Made by a program: the position numbers and the translations under genes. The notes below the pieces were generated by a model. It worked only from the letters and a program-made list of their open reading frames with translations. It did no database searches and was not told the origin of the DNA. DNA of 51,505 nt, from positions 1-51,505 of the forward strand of contig CALTXP010000001.1 of NCBI GenBank assembly GCA_943913325.1. Reading direction: 5' to 3'. This DNA comes from an uncultured Anaerococcus sp. (lineage in GTDB: Bacteria; Bacillota; Clostridia; Tissierellales; Peptoniphilaceae). Shown piece after piece: positions 25,555 to 33,187 of the stretch (positions are counted from its first letter, which is position 1; the number at the start of each line of letters is the position of its first letter).

Positions 25555-25728
25555 AAAAGCTGTTACAAATAATAGATATCTATCATTCTATCATTAGATG
25601 AGCCAATAGAAAATCTTAGATATAGCCCTCTGGTTAAAGGGGAAAAGCTTGCTAGCTGATAGAGATACTTCTTGATAGAAGGATTGAATTTTTAAAAATG
25701 ATTTATCTATTTTAAAACAGCTTTTTTT
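25553..25728. repeat. Intergenic inverted-repeat element C (bidirectional terminator-like)
   Basis: A 176-nt element bounded by AAAAAAGCTGTT (25553-25564) and AACAGCTTTTTTT (25716-25728), with subterminal AATAGATA and TATCTATT stretches that also pair. It starts in the RNase H stop codon and ends with a seven-T run; the left arm gives T-runs on the other strand, so it could stop the convergent gene at 25780 too. Size and end structure resemble elements A and B, though the arm sequence (AGCTGTT) differs. Confidence 0.6.
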
Positions 25729-25779
25729 ATTTTGATTTATTGTTAATTTATAATACAAAAAAATATATTAAAATCATAA

Positions 25780-26928
25780 CTAAGCAATTAGCATAAATAC
25801 TATATGCGCTGAAAATCCAGCAACAAGACCTCCAATAGTATGTGAAAAAATAGCCTTACTAGTAAGATCTTTTGATCCAATAGCATCCATCATTGCAACA
25901 TGAGTAGATAAATAACCTGACCAGCACATACAGATTGCTGTGAACACTGCTAGGTCATTAGCACTTGCAAGATTAGAAGTTACAAGTCCCTTAGCAACTC
26001 CCATAGCTGCTCCTGCAGATCCTAGGGCTGTTATGGGAACTGCTATTGATTCACTATGAGTAAATCCAAATAAAGGATTTAATATAAAAGAAAGTTTATT
26101 TCCTATCCATGGTAGAACAGGAATACCTTCATTAATGGCACCTGTATAAATCCCATCAGGATTTGCTGTGTTTGTTAAAAGCATTATGATAGTGCATATA
26201 CTTATAACACCAGGAATTATTGATACTCCCATTTTTACACCAGACTTACCCCCATCTAGCAAAGCTTCTATAAATCTTACTCCGACAGAGCCATTTCGAA
26301 TAGTTCTAGAATCTTTTGGCAAATCTTTAAGGGATTCTACATTTACCATTTCTTCTGTTCCATATTCTTTTTTAGTAAATGTTTGCATTATTCTAACGCT
26401 TACAATAGATCCTATGAAAGCTCCAAGGTTTCCTATAAGGGCAGCTTTGCCAGCTTTTTCTAAAGGTAAGGCACCTAGGCTAGTAGTAACTATTAGGCCC
26501 ATACCAAATGATGTCCCTAGATTAGTCAAAGATGGTAATTGAAACTTTTTAAATAGTGATTTAAAATTATCCTCATCTGCTAGAGTTAATATTGATGGGT
26601 TATCTGACAAATAGCAATTTAATATACCTAGAGAAGATGCTCCTGGAAGATTATAGATAGGCTTCATTATTTTTGAAAGCAAGACATTTATTAATGCTAT
26701 AAATCCAAACTCAGCAAATAAAGCTGATAGAGCGCCTGTTAATACACATATTGCCATAAGATAAAAACAAGTATTTATAAGCAAATCAAAGGCTTGACTC
26801 ATAATTGTTGAAAGCATATTAGTAAGGCCCATTGTTTTTGCTACAGGGATAAAGAATCCGAAAAATAGGATTACAAATATAAAATTTTCCTTGCTAATAT
26901 TTTTTATATATTTTCTTTGATTATCCAT
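25780..26928 (-). CDS. YjiH-like membrane protein with nucleoside-recognition (Gate) domain
   Basis: A 382-residue protein with about nine to ten hydrophobic segments. Segments such as GASSLGILNCYLSDNPSI, LPSLTNLGTSFGMGLIVTTSLGALP and GFTHSESIAVPITALGSAGAAMG recall the Gate/nucleoside-recognition family to which YjiH and spore maturation proteins belong. It is probably a membrane transporter; the substrate is unknown. The start is fixed by an AGAGG site (minus strand) eight bases upstream. It is transcribed away from the fluoride-riboswitch gene. Confidence is good for the family, low for function. Confidence 0.65.
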   Translation of the reverse strand: MDNQRKYIKNISKENFIFVILFFGFFIPVAKTMGLTNMLSTIMSQAFDLLINTCFYLMAICVLTGALSALFAEFGFIALINVLLSKIMKPIYNLPGASSLGILNCYLSDNPSILTLADEDNFKSLFKKFQLPSLTNLGTSFGMGLIVTTSLGALPLEKAGKAALIGNLGAFIGSIVSVRIMQTFTKKEYGTEEMVNVESLKDLPKDSRTIRNGSVGVRFIEALLDGGKSGVKMGVSIIPGVISICTIIMLLTNTANPDGIYTGAINEGIPVLPWIGNKLSFILNPLFGFTHSESIAVPITALGSAGAAMGVAKGLVTSNLASANDLAVFTAICMCWSGYLSTHVAMMDAIGSKDLTSKAIFSHTIGGLVAGFSAHIVFMLIA

Positions 26929-27028
26929 TATAACCTCTTTTCTAATATGTATAATTATAATAGATTAATAAAATATTGTCTATTAAGACTTGTAAAATAT
27001 AGAGATATTAGTAGAATATATTATATAA

Positions 27029-27083
27029 ATGGAAATGAAGTTCTTCCATGAAATTATTCAAAACCGCTAAAAGCTGATGACTT
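27029..27083 (+). ncRNA. Fluoride riboswitch (crcB motif)
   Basis: The sequence matches the fluoride aptamer closely. P1/P2 region: TGGAAATGAAGTTCTTCCA, with GGA/TCC closing. Then come the invariant joining segment AAAACCGCT, the P3 stem GCT/AGC, and CTGATGACTTC. The hallmark pseudoknot is explicit: GAAGT (27037-27041) pairs with ACTTC (27079-27083). From memory, the Pseudomonas syringae aptamer has the same arrangement (GGAGATGGCATTCCTCC, AAACCGCT, GCTGATGATGCC). It lies in the leader of the antiporter gene and overlaps the terminator at 27068-27113, as expected for a switch that turns on when fluoride is bound. Confidence 0.93.
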
Positions 27084-27113
27084 CTGCATACGCAGGGTTA
27101 TCAGCTTTTTTTA
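27068..27113 (+). terminator. Expression-platform terminator of the fluoride riboswitch
   Basis: AAAAGCTGAT (27068-27077) pairs perfectly with ATCAGCTTTT (27099-27108), with CTGC-ATAC-GCAG inside and a T-run to 27113. The left arm consumes P3 and part of the pseudoknot of the aptamer, so aptamer folding and termination exclude each other. No gene ends upstream on this strand; a terminator here only makes sense as an attenuator. Confidence 0.9.
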
Positions 27114-27210
27114 TTAGTATAAGTTATATTGAATATATATTAATATCTAGTGTTTATTTATAAAAAATAAGAAGATGCCCTTCATTTCTAAATTTAAAAA
27201 AGGAGATTTT

Positions 27211-28404
27211 ATGTTAACCGATATAGCTGTTATTTTTATTTTAGGTATTATATTTGCAAGATTTTCAGAAAAGATAGGGCTTGCACCTATTATAGGCATG
27301 CTTATTGCAGGTATATTAATAAGTCCTAATCAACTTGGGCTTGTTAGTGAAAGTATTGTAAATTTAAGTGCTGATTTAAGACAAATTGCCTTGGTAACTA
27401 TATTGACTCGTGCGGGACTTTCTTTAAACATTGATAAACTAAAAAAAGTTGGACGTCCAGCTATTTTTTTAAGCTTTTTGCCAGCTACTTTTGAGATGCT
27501 AGGATTAATTATTTTTGGCAGGATGATATTTAAGATAAATACTATAGACGCAGGTATACTTGCAGCAGTTTTAGCAGCAGTAAGCCCAGCTATAGTTGTA
27601 CCACGAATGATAAAACTTATGGATGAAGGATATGGAAAAGATAAAAGTATTCCTGAGATGATTTTAGCTGGAGCTAGTGTAGATGATGTATTTGTAATAG
27701 TATTTTTCTCCTCTTTTTTAGCTCTAAAAACTGGAGGCCAATTATCAGCTATGAGCTTTATAAATATTCCTATTTCTATAGCAACAGGGATTTTACTAGG
27801 GATAGTTGTAGGTCAAATTTCAACTAGCCTATTTAGAAAGTTTAATTTAGCTTCTATATACAAAGCTATGATATTTATAAGTATTTCATTTCTTATGTTG
27901 AAATTACAAAGCATGGTAGAAGATTATATAGCCATAGCAGCTTTAATATCAATTATGACATCTGGAATGATTATAAATAGGAAAGATGAAACTTTAACAA
28001 AAGAGCTTTTAAGTTCATATGATAGATTATGGAAAGTATTTGAGCTATTCTTATTTGTACTAGTAGGAATATCTGTAGATATGTCATATGTAAAAGAAGC
28101 TGGAATATTAGCAGTATTATTAATATTAATAGGCTTGATATTTAGGATGGTTGGAGTAAATATTTCTCTTTTAGGAACAAATCTAAATAAAGATGAAAGA
28201 GTCTTCACATCCTTTGCTTATTTGCCAAAAGCCACAGTCCAGGCAGCCATAGGACCTGTAGCTTTATCTATGGGCCTTGCTAGTGGAAATCTAATATTAT
28301 CAGTATCAGTAATAGCGATACTAATTACAGCACCTTTAGGTGCAATACTAACAGACAAGACTTATAAGAAGCTACTTAAAAAGGGAGTTGTTGAAAAACG
28401 ATAA
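27211..28404 (+). CDS. Cation/proton-antiporter-family membrane protein under fluoride control
   Basis: A 397-residue protein with about 11-13 hydrophobic helices of the CPA (NhaP/KefB-like) fold. Visible features are GIIFARFSEKIGLAPIIGMLIAGILI at the start, the unwound-helix-like region LAAVSPAIVVPRM (about 130), ILAGASVDDVFVIVFFSSF with an Asp-Asp pair (about 155-157), and FVLVGISVDM. The start at 27211 follows AAAAGGAG; an in-frame extension to 27175 is unlikely. The riboswitch implies a role in fluoride tolerance, either by exporting fluoride with protons or by ion balance. Sodium/proton-type antiporters have been listed among fluoride-riboswitch genes, but their transport has been less studied than CrcB/Fluc or CLC-F. 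Confidence 0.85.
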   Translation: MLTDIAVIFILGIIFARFSEKIGLAPIIGMLIAGILISPNQLGLVSESIVNLSADLRQIALVTILTRAGLSLNIDKLKKVGRPAIFLSFLPATFEMLGLIIFGRMIFKINTIDAGILAAVLAAVSPAIVVPRMIKLMDEGYGKDKSIPEMILAGASVDDVFVIVFFSSFLALKTGGQLSAMSFINIPISIATGILLGIVVGQISTSLFRKFNLASIYKAMIFISISFLMLKLQSMVEDYIAIAALISIMTSGMIINRKDETLTKELLSSYDRLWKVFELFLFVLVGISVDMSYVKEAGILAVLLILIGLIFRMVGVNISLLGTNLNKDERVFTSFAYLPKATVQAAIGPVALSMGLASGNLILSVSVIAILITAPLGAILTDKTYKKLLKKGVVEKR

Positions 28405-28430
28405 ATAATTATCGTTTTCCAACAACTCCC
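28383..28430. terminator. Bidirectional terminator between convergent genes
   Basis: A 20-nt arm at 28383-28402, overlapping the last codons of the antiporter, pairs nearly perfectly with 28411-28430 across an eight-base loop. On the minus strand the stem is followed by CTTTTTAAG, a proper T-run for the DUF3783-like gene. On the plus strand the tail is weaker (TCATTTTA). Confidence 0.8.
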
Positions 28431-28435
28431 TCATT

Positions 28436-29002
28436 TTACTTATAAGATTCTTCTACTCTAGCAACTTCATTGGCGAGTTTTAGATAATATTGTTGGGCTA
28501 CTTCTAATTCAAAGAGACTTGAATCATCAAAGTAGGCTTGCATTTCATCTACCAACTCTTTAAGTTTAGGATCTTCTCCATGCTTTTTCTTTAACTCGCC
28601 TGCTCTATCTAATAATCCATTAATGCTATGGATAAGTCCCATGGTTTTTGCTTCCTTATCATTTTCAGTAAGTAGTTCACGTAAGGTCCACTTAACATTA
28701 TTTTCTGTTTCTCCTGCCTTATGTTGGATAGTAAGATCATTTTCTCTCATTAGATCTAAAAACTGAAATAACTGATCGCGATCAAATCCTGCAAAAAGTA
28801 TGAATGGAAAATCTAAACTTGCATCAAATTCTAAATCTTTATCATTTTTTTCATAGCCATCGAAACCTAAAAGATAGCCAATGTTTTGATCAATATCATC
28901 TTTTTCAACACGAATAATTTCAATGTCTTTGCTATCAGTAAGATCCTTAAATTTTTCTATGTCGTAATCTTTTTTAATATTATATAATAAAACTTTTGTC
29001 AT
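28436..29002 (-). CDS. DUF3783-like protein
   Basis: A 188-residue soluble protein. The N-terminal half (MTKVLLYNIKKDYDIEKFKDL, LDFPFILFAGFDRDQLFQFLDLMREN, LTIQHKAGETENNVKWTLRELLTE) resembles the DUF3783 family found in Firmicutes: a small fold that begins with a strand and ends with the phrase WTLREL. The C-terminal half (about 125-188) is Glu/Lys/Leu-rich and likely helical. No catalytic motif is visible. GAGGAAA precedes its ATG on the minus strand. Confidence 0.7.
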   Translation of the reverse strand: MTKVLLYNIKKDYDIEKFKDLTDSKDIEIIRVEKDDIDQNIGYLLGFDGYEKNDKDLEFDASLDFPFILFAGFDRDQLFQFLDLMRENDLTIQHKAGETENNVKWTLRELLTENDKEAKTMGLIHSINGLLDRAGELKKKHGEDPKLKELVDEMQAYFDDSSLFELEVAQQYYLKLANEVARVEESYK

Positions 29003-29104
29003 AATTTCCTCACTTTACTAAAACAACTATACTTTATGAGTAAATGATAAACAAATATTAAAACTGGGTATAAGTATCGTAAATACTAGACATAGGGAGG
29101 GACT

Positions 29105-29662
29105 ATGGCAATTAAAACAACAGCTGGTTACCAAAGACCGGATTATAAATTAAAATTAAAGCAAGTAGAAAGTTTATTAAGACAAGCAAAAGATGTTTTT
29201 AATCAATTAGATAGAGCGGAAAGAAAAATCGATAGCAAATATGATTATTCATCTCATGAAGCTCTTAGAGGAAATTTTTTAGGAAATTTCTTAAGAGGAA
29301 ATAAGGTTAGTGCGGTTAATAGCAATATTGATCGTGCTCAGCAAGCATTATTAGATTTTCATGCAAATTTACTTTTATTTGATGAAAGATTAGCTAACAA
29401 GATTTCATTACCAAGCAAAATGAGTGAATTTTCTTCAGCTAATAGTAAGCCGAGTGATGTTGCTATTAAGACTAATATGCGTTTTAAGCAATTTGATATC
29501 ACAAAATCTAAGAGAACAGTTCAAACTATAATTAGAAGACTAGAAGCTGAAAAGAAGAAAACTGTTTACGAAATTTCTAAAGAAAAAGAACTTGATGAAT
29601 ATATTAAAGATGATTATAAAGGTTCTATAACAGAGCCAAAGAAAGATAATAAGAAAAAATAG
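29105..29662 (+). CDS. Hypothetical protein, basic and helical
   Basis: A 185-residue protein I do not recognise. It is soluble with no signal peptide or membrane segment. It is rich in Lys, Arg, Asp and Ser, with likely helices around LKLKQVESLLRQAKDVFNQLDRAE (15-38) and VNSNIDRAQQALLDFHANLLLFDERL (65-92). The C-terminus is a charged tail ending PKKDNKKK. A Gly/Asn-rich stretch, RGNFLGNFLRGNK, lies near 55-67. The start is supported by AGGGAGGG seven bases upstream, and the codon use matches its neighbours, so it is probably a real gene. It is monocistronic, ending at a terminator. Confidence 0.75.
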   Translation: MAIKTTAGYQRPDYKLKLKQVESLLRQAKDVFNQLDRAERKIDSKYDYSSHEALRGNFLGNFLRGNKVSAVNSNIDRAQQALLDFHANLLLFDERLANKISLPSKMSEFSSANSKPSDVAIKTNMRFKQFDITKSKRTVQTIIRRLEAEKKKTVYEISKEKELDEYIKDDYKGSITEPKKDNKKK

Positions 29663-29670
29663 TGAAAGAA

Positions 29671-29699
29671 AAGAGTGTTTTTATGAAACGCTCTTTTTA
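29671..29699. terminator. Bidirectional terminator
   Basis: AAGAGTGTTT / AAACGCTCTT with one wobble, loop TTATG and a T-run on the plus strand. T-rich sequence also follows on the minus strand, serving the convergent HAD gene at 29697. Confidence 0.8.
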
Positions 29700-30524
29700 T
29701 GTGAACTTTTCTAAATTATTATCTATCAATTTATTAATAGCAAATCCAACACCTGATTTTCGGTTAGATTTTGTTATAAAATCTGCGTGTGATTTTAATT
29801 CTGCTACAGAATTTTCCATAGCTACTGCAAAGCCAGCTTGCTCTAGCATGGGTATATCATTTCTCTCGTTACCAATGCTCATTATTTCCTCTTGTTTTAT
29901 ACCTAAATCCTCTGCCATTACGGATATGGCATATCCTTTATTGGTCTTTTTATTCATTACTTCAATTAAAAATGGGGCTGTTCTAACAGCATAATATTTT
30001 TCGCAAAGATCCTTTGGCATATTGCTATAAAGTTTATCTACAGCAGATCTTTTACCTAAGATTAAGATACGACCAAAAGTTTTATTATCAGCAAAATCAT
30101 CGTATTTTACATAGGTTATAGGGAGTTTTGATATTCTAGCATCTATTTTAGTATAAATACTCGGCTTTTTGTGTCTTGAATAAAATCCCTCATGATCCAT
30201 TGCAGAAACTTCTACATTAAAATCTTTTACTAGATCATCTACAATTTTTAAGTCTACTGGATTTTGGAAAGTGCCTGAGATAGGCTTGTGGCTTGCATTA
30301 TCAAAAATATATGATCCATTTTGGCAGACAGTAAAATTGCCCTTTCTATCTAAACCAATTTTTTTGTTAATGGATTTCATACCAGAATAAGGTCTGCCGG
30401 ATGCTAAAGCTATATGTACTCCCATATCACGAGCCTTGTCTATAGCCTTTATATTTTCACTTGTAAGTCTTTTTAGTGGTGTAACAAGGGTGCCATCCAC
30501 ATCAATGGTTATTAATTTAATCAT
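29697..30524 (-). CDS. Cof-type HAD phosphatase
   Basis: A 275-residue Cof/YidA-like hydrolase: DVDGTLV (motif I, Asp8 and Asp10), ASGRPYSGM (motif II), a large C2-type cap (about 80-190) and motif IV read as SIGNERNDIPML. Other members usually have GDxxND there; the first Asp is Asn in this copy, while the second pair (ND) is intact. Lys in NKGYAISV supplies motif III. Members dephosphorylate sugar phosphates or FMN-like compounds; the substrate here is unknown. It diverges from the metal transporter operon. Confidence 0.85.
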   Translation of the reverse strand: MIKLITIDVDGTLVTPLKRLTSENIKAIDKARDMGVHIALASGRPYSGMKSINKKIGLDRKGNFTVCQNGSYIFDNASHKPISGTFQNPVDLKIVDDLVKDFNVEVSAMDHEGFYSRHKKPSIYTKIDARISKLPITYVKYDDFADNKTFGRILILGKRSAVDKLYSNMPKDLCEKYYAVRTAPFLIEVMNKKTNKGYAISVMAEDLGIKQEEIMSIGNERNDIPMLEQAGFAVAMENSVAELKSHADFITKSNRKSGVGFAINKLIDNNLEKFT

Positions 30525-30573
30525 AGTAGAACTATACCTTTAATAAGTAAGACAAGCATATAGCTCTAAATAA

Positions 30574-30587
30574 TTAGGTTTACCTAA
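30574..30587. promoter_or_regulatory. DtxR-family operator upstream of the metal transporter operon
   Basis: TTAGGTTTACCTAA is a palindrome with arms TTAGGT and ACCTAA, closely like the half-sites of DtxR, IdeR and SloR/ScaR boxes. It lies just upstream of the -35 box of the transporter operon and between two divergent genes. The cognate regulator is most likely the DtxR-family gene at 34061. Confidence 0.75.
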
Positions 30588-30594
30588 AAATATA

Positions 30595-30623
30595 TTTACA
30601 AAGTGCGAAAAATATATTATAAT
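30595..30623 (+). promoter_or_regulatory. Promoter of the metal ABC transporter operon
   Basis: TTTACA (30595-30600), a 17-base spacer and TATAAT (30618-30623), followed after a short leader by AAGGAG and the start codon at 30657. Confidence 0.75.
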
Positions 30624-30656
30624 ATTCCTGAATGAAACAAATATAAGGAGTAAAAT

Positions 30657-31619
30657 ATGAAGAAAAGAATTTTAGCGTTGATTTTGATTATGGCAAGTTT
30701 GGTAGCTTGTTCTAATAAAAAAGATATAAATAATGATGATACTCGAGCAAAGATAAATACAAAAGAAGTGACTGATAAGAAAACTATTACAGTTACTACT
30801 ACATTTATAGCGGATATGGTAAATGAACTTATTGGGGATAAAGCAGATATTGAGCTGATTATACCTGCTGGAGAAGACCCTCATCTTTATGTTGCCAAAC
30901 CAGAAGATTTAAAAAAACTTAAAGATGCTGATTTAGTTTTATATCATGGTCTTCACTTCGAAGGGAAAATGGTAGATGCTTTAGAGGCTGTTGGTTATCC
31001 TATAACTGAAACTTTTGATAAAAAAGATATAGGTCAGATGGATGAAGATGGAGAAACTATAGTTGACCCACATTTTTGGTTTGATATTGACCTTTATAAG
31101 GAAGCTTTTACCAATACAGCTAATAAATTAAAAGAACTTTATAAGAATGATGAAAAAATGCAAGATTTAATTGATACTAATTGCAAAAAGTACTTAGCCA
31201 AACTCGATGATTTAAATACTTATGTAGTAGATAGATTAAATGAGTTACCAGAAGATAAAAGATATTTAATAACACCTCATGATGCCTTTAATTATTTTTC
31301 AAGAAAATATGATATAAGTGTTATGGCACCACAAGGTGTATCTACAGATTCTGAGTTATCTAATAAAGACTTAGAGGATACAGCAAGTTTTATTGCTGAT
31401 AAAAAAATAAAGGCCATTTTTGCAGAATCTACCACAAATCCGGAAAGAATGCAGAAATTAGCTGACATAGTAAAAAGCAAGGGTTTTGAAACTAAGGTAG
31501 TAGGTGGAGAGGGTCAAGAACTTTATTCGGATTCTTTATCAGCTAAATCTGGTGAGGCTGACACATATATTAAAATGTATAAGCATAATATAGATCTTAT
31601 GGTCGATAATTTAAAGTAG
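30657..31619 (+). CDS. Metal ABC transporter substrate-binding lipoprotein (Mn/Fe type)
   Basis: A 320-residue lipoprotein of the PsaA/TroA/MntA cluster. The signal peptide ends in a lipobox S-L-V-A-C with Cys18. Likely metal ligands are His in EDPHLY, His in VDPHFWFD, Glu in IFAESTTNPE and Asp in LYSDSLS; the His-His-Glu-Asp set is that of manganese-type PsaA proteins. There is no long His-rich loop as in ZnuA, which argues against zinc. It captures the ion outside the membrane and hands it to the permeases. First gene of a five-gene operon. Confidence 0.92.
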   Translation: MKKRILALILIMASLVACSNKKDINNDDTRAKINTKEVTDKKTITVTTTFIADMVNELIGDKADIELIIPAGEDPHLYVAKPEDLKKLKDADLVLYHGLHFEGKMVDALEAVGYPITETFDKKDIGQMDEDGETIVDPHFWFDIDLYKEAFTNTANKLKELYKNDEKMQDLIDTNCKKYLAKLDDLNTYVVDRLNELPEDKRYLITPHDAFNYFSRKYDISVMAPQGVSTDSELSNKDLEDTASFIADKKIKAIFAESTTNPERMQKLADIVKSKGFETKVVGGEGQELYSDSLSAKSGEADTYIKMYKHNIDLMVDNLK

Positions 31620-31625
31620 GTAGAA

Positions 31626-32333
31626 ATGGATTATGCAATAGAGGTAAAAAATCTTGATGTTTCTTATGGTAATAATTTGGTTTTAGATAATATAAATGTC
31701 AAGATTCCCATTAATACAAGAAGTGCAATAGTAGGATCGAATGGAGCTGGAAAGTCTACTTTTATCAAAGCTATCTTGGGTCTAATAAAAAAGGATAGAG
31801 GGGAGATTAAAATTTTGAATAAATCTTTAGAAGAAGTTAAGACATCTATTGCCTATGTTCCTCAAAAAGATTCTGTAAATTGGCAATTTCCAACCACTGT
31901 AATAGATGTTGTTATGATGGGAATGTATAAAAAAATGAAGTCCTTTGGTCGTATATCTAATAAAGAAAAAGCTTTAGCTATGGCAGCCTTAGAGGAAATG
32001 GGCATAGCAGATTTAAAAAATAGGCAAATCAATAATCTATCAGGTGGGCAAAAGCAAAGAGTCTTTTTAGCAAGAGCCTTGGTTTCTGATGCTGATATTT
32101 ATATACTAGATGAACCCCTAACAGGAGTTGATATGAAAACAGAAGATATTATATCAGATGAATTTTTGAGACTACAAAAAGGAGGAAAAACAATTATAGC
32201 TGTTCATCATAATATATATACTCTCAATAAATATTTTGATAATCTTGTTGTTTTGAATAAGAATATCAAATATTGTGGACCTTTGTTCATTAATAAAATT
32301 GATGAAGTAATTAACCTCGGATTTAGGAGTTAG
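31626..32333 (+). CDS. Metal ABC transporter ATP-binding protein
   Basis: A 235-residue ATPase: GSNGAGKST (Walker A, about residue 38), LSGGQKQRVFLARAL (signature), IYILDEPLTGVD (Walker B) and the switch His in AVHH. Six bases separate it from the binding-protein gene. It energises uptake by the two permeases encoded next. The subfamily (MntB/ScaA/PsaB) follows from context. Confidence 0.92.
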   Translation: MDYAIEVKNLDVSYGNNLVLDNINVKIPINTRSAIVGSNGAGKSTFIKAILGLIKKDRGEIKILNKSLEEVKTSIAYVPQKDSVNWQFPTTVIDVVMMGMYKKMKSFGRISNKEKALAMAALEEMGIADLKNRQINNLSGGQKQRVFLARALVSDADIYILDEPLTGVDMKTEDIISDEFLRLQKGGKTIIAVHHNIYTLNKYFDNLVVLNKNIKYCGPLFINKIDEVINLGFRS

Positions 32334-32335
32334 CT

Positions 32336-33184
32336 ATGAAGCTTTTGAGTTTATACTCTTTTAAGATAATATTAATAGGAACCTCTCTTTTGGCAATAAT
32401 ATCTGCTATAGTAGGTTCCCTGAATGTTTATAAATCTCAATCTCTTATTGGGGATGCTTTAGGTCATTCAACATATCCAGGAATAATCTTAAGTTTTATG
32501 TTAAGTGGTCAAAAAAATCCAACGATTTTACTTATAGGCGCTATGCTTACAGCTAGCCTTTCTTATTTTCTGATACAGTATTCTAATAGGAATAGTAAAA
32601 TTGGAGCTGATGCAAATATGGCCATACATTTAACAGGATTTTTTGGGCTTGGATTACTTCTTAAGTCATATATTCAGGGTAATCCTGTTTATTCTCAAGC
32701 TAGTAAGGCAGGACTTGATAAGTATATTTTTGGGCAAGCAGCTTATCTTATGAAAGAAGATATTTTTTTGCTTGCTATAGCTTTTTTGATTTGTCTATCT
32801 ATAATTATCTTAAATTATAGAGATATAAAGTGTTATTTATTTGATAGAGAATTTGCTGAAATGATGAGTATAAGAACCAATAAATTAGATTACTTAATTT
32901 TATTTATGACTATTCTAGTCATTGGTCTTGGGATAAAAACTTGTGGTGTAATACTTATTAGCTCTCTATTAATAATACCTACTATTACTGCTGCAAAGTT
33001 AAGTGATAAATTTATAGGAGTTTTGATAATTTCTAGCCTTTTATCAGTCCTTGCATCAGTAGTTGGAAGTATTATATCAACAGCATATGTTGGATTTTCT
33101 ACAGGGCCTACTATTATTCTTTGCCAAGGATTTATAGCTATTCTTGTAATTACATTTACAAAATTTTTAAAGATAAGGAGCTAG
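32336..33184 (+). CDS. Metal ABC transporter permease 1 (ABC-3 family)
   Basis: A 282-residue membrane protein with about eight hydrophobic helices. The ABC-3 hallmarks GDALGHSTYPGI (about 39-50) and GVILISSLLIIPTITAAKLS (about 205-225) are conserved. It starts two bases after the ATPase gene. A second permease follows, so the channel is probably a heterodimer, as in Bacillus MntC/MntD. Confidence 0.9.
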   Translation: MKLLSLYSFKIILIGTSLLAIISAIVGSLNVYKSQSLIGDALGHSTYPGIILSFMLSGQKNPTILLIGAMLTASLSYFLIQYSNRNSKIGADANMAIHLTGFFGLGLLLKSYIQGNPVYSQASKAGLDKYIFGQAAYLMKEDIFLLAIAFLICLSIIILNYRDIKCYLFDREFAEMMSIRTNKLDYLILFMTILVIGLGIKTCGVILISSLLIIPTITAAKLSDKFIGVLIISSLLSVLASVVGSIISTAYVGFSTGPTIILCQGFIAILVITFTKFLKIRS

Positions 33185-33187
33185 CTT

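Noticed and set aside
26168..26542. Plus-strand frame opposite the YjiH-like gene
   Set aside because: It mirrors the membrane-protein gene in another frame and has no upstream signals.
27175..27210. Longer N-terminus for the antiporter
   Set aside because: The extra twelve codons precede the AAAAGGAG site and follow the riboswitch terminator; the ATG at 27211 is correctly spaced.
29662..29994. Plus-strand frame overlapping the HAD gene end
   Set aside because: It starts at a stop-codon junction, crosses the bidirectional terminator, and lies opposite a well-supported gene.
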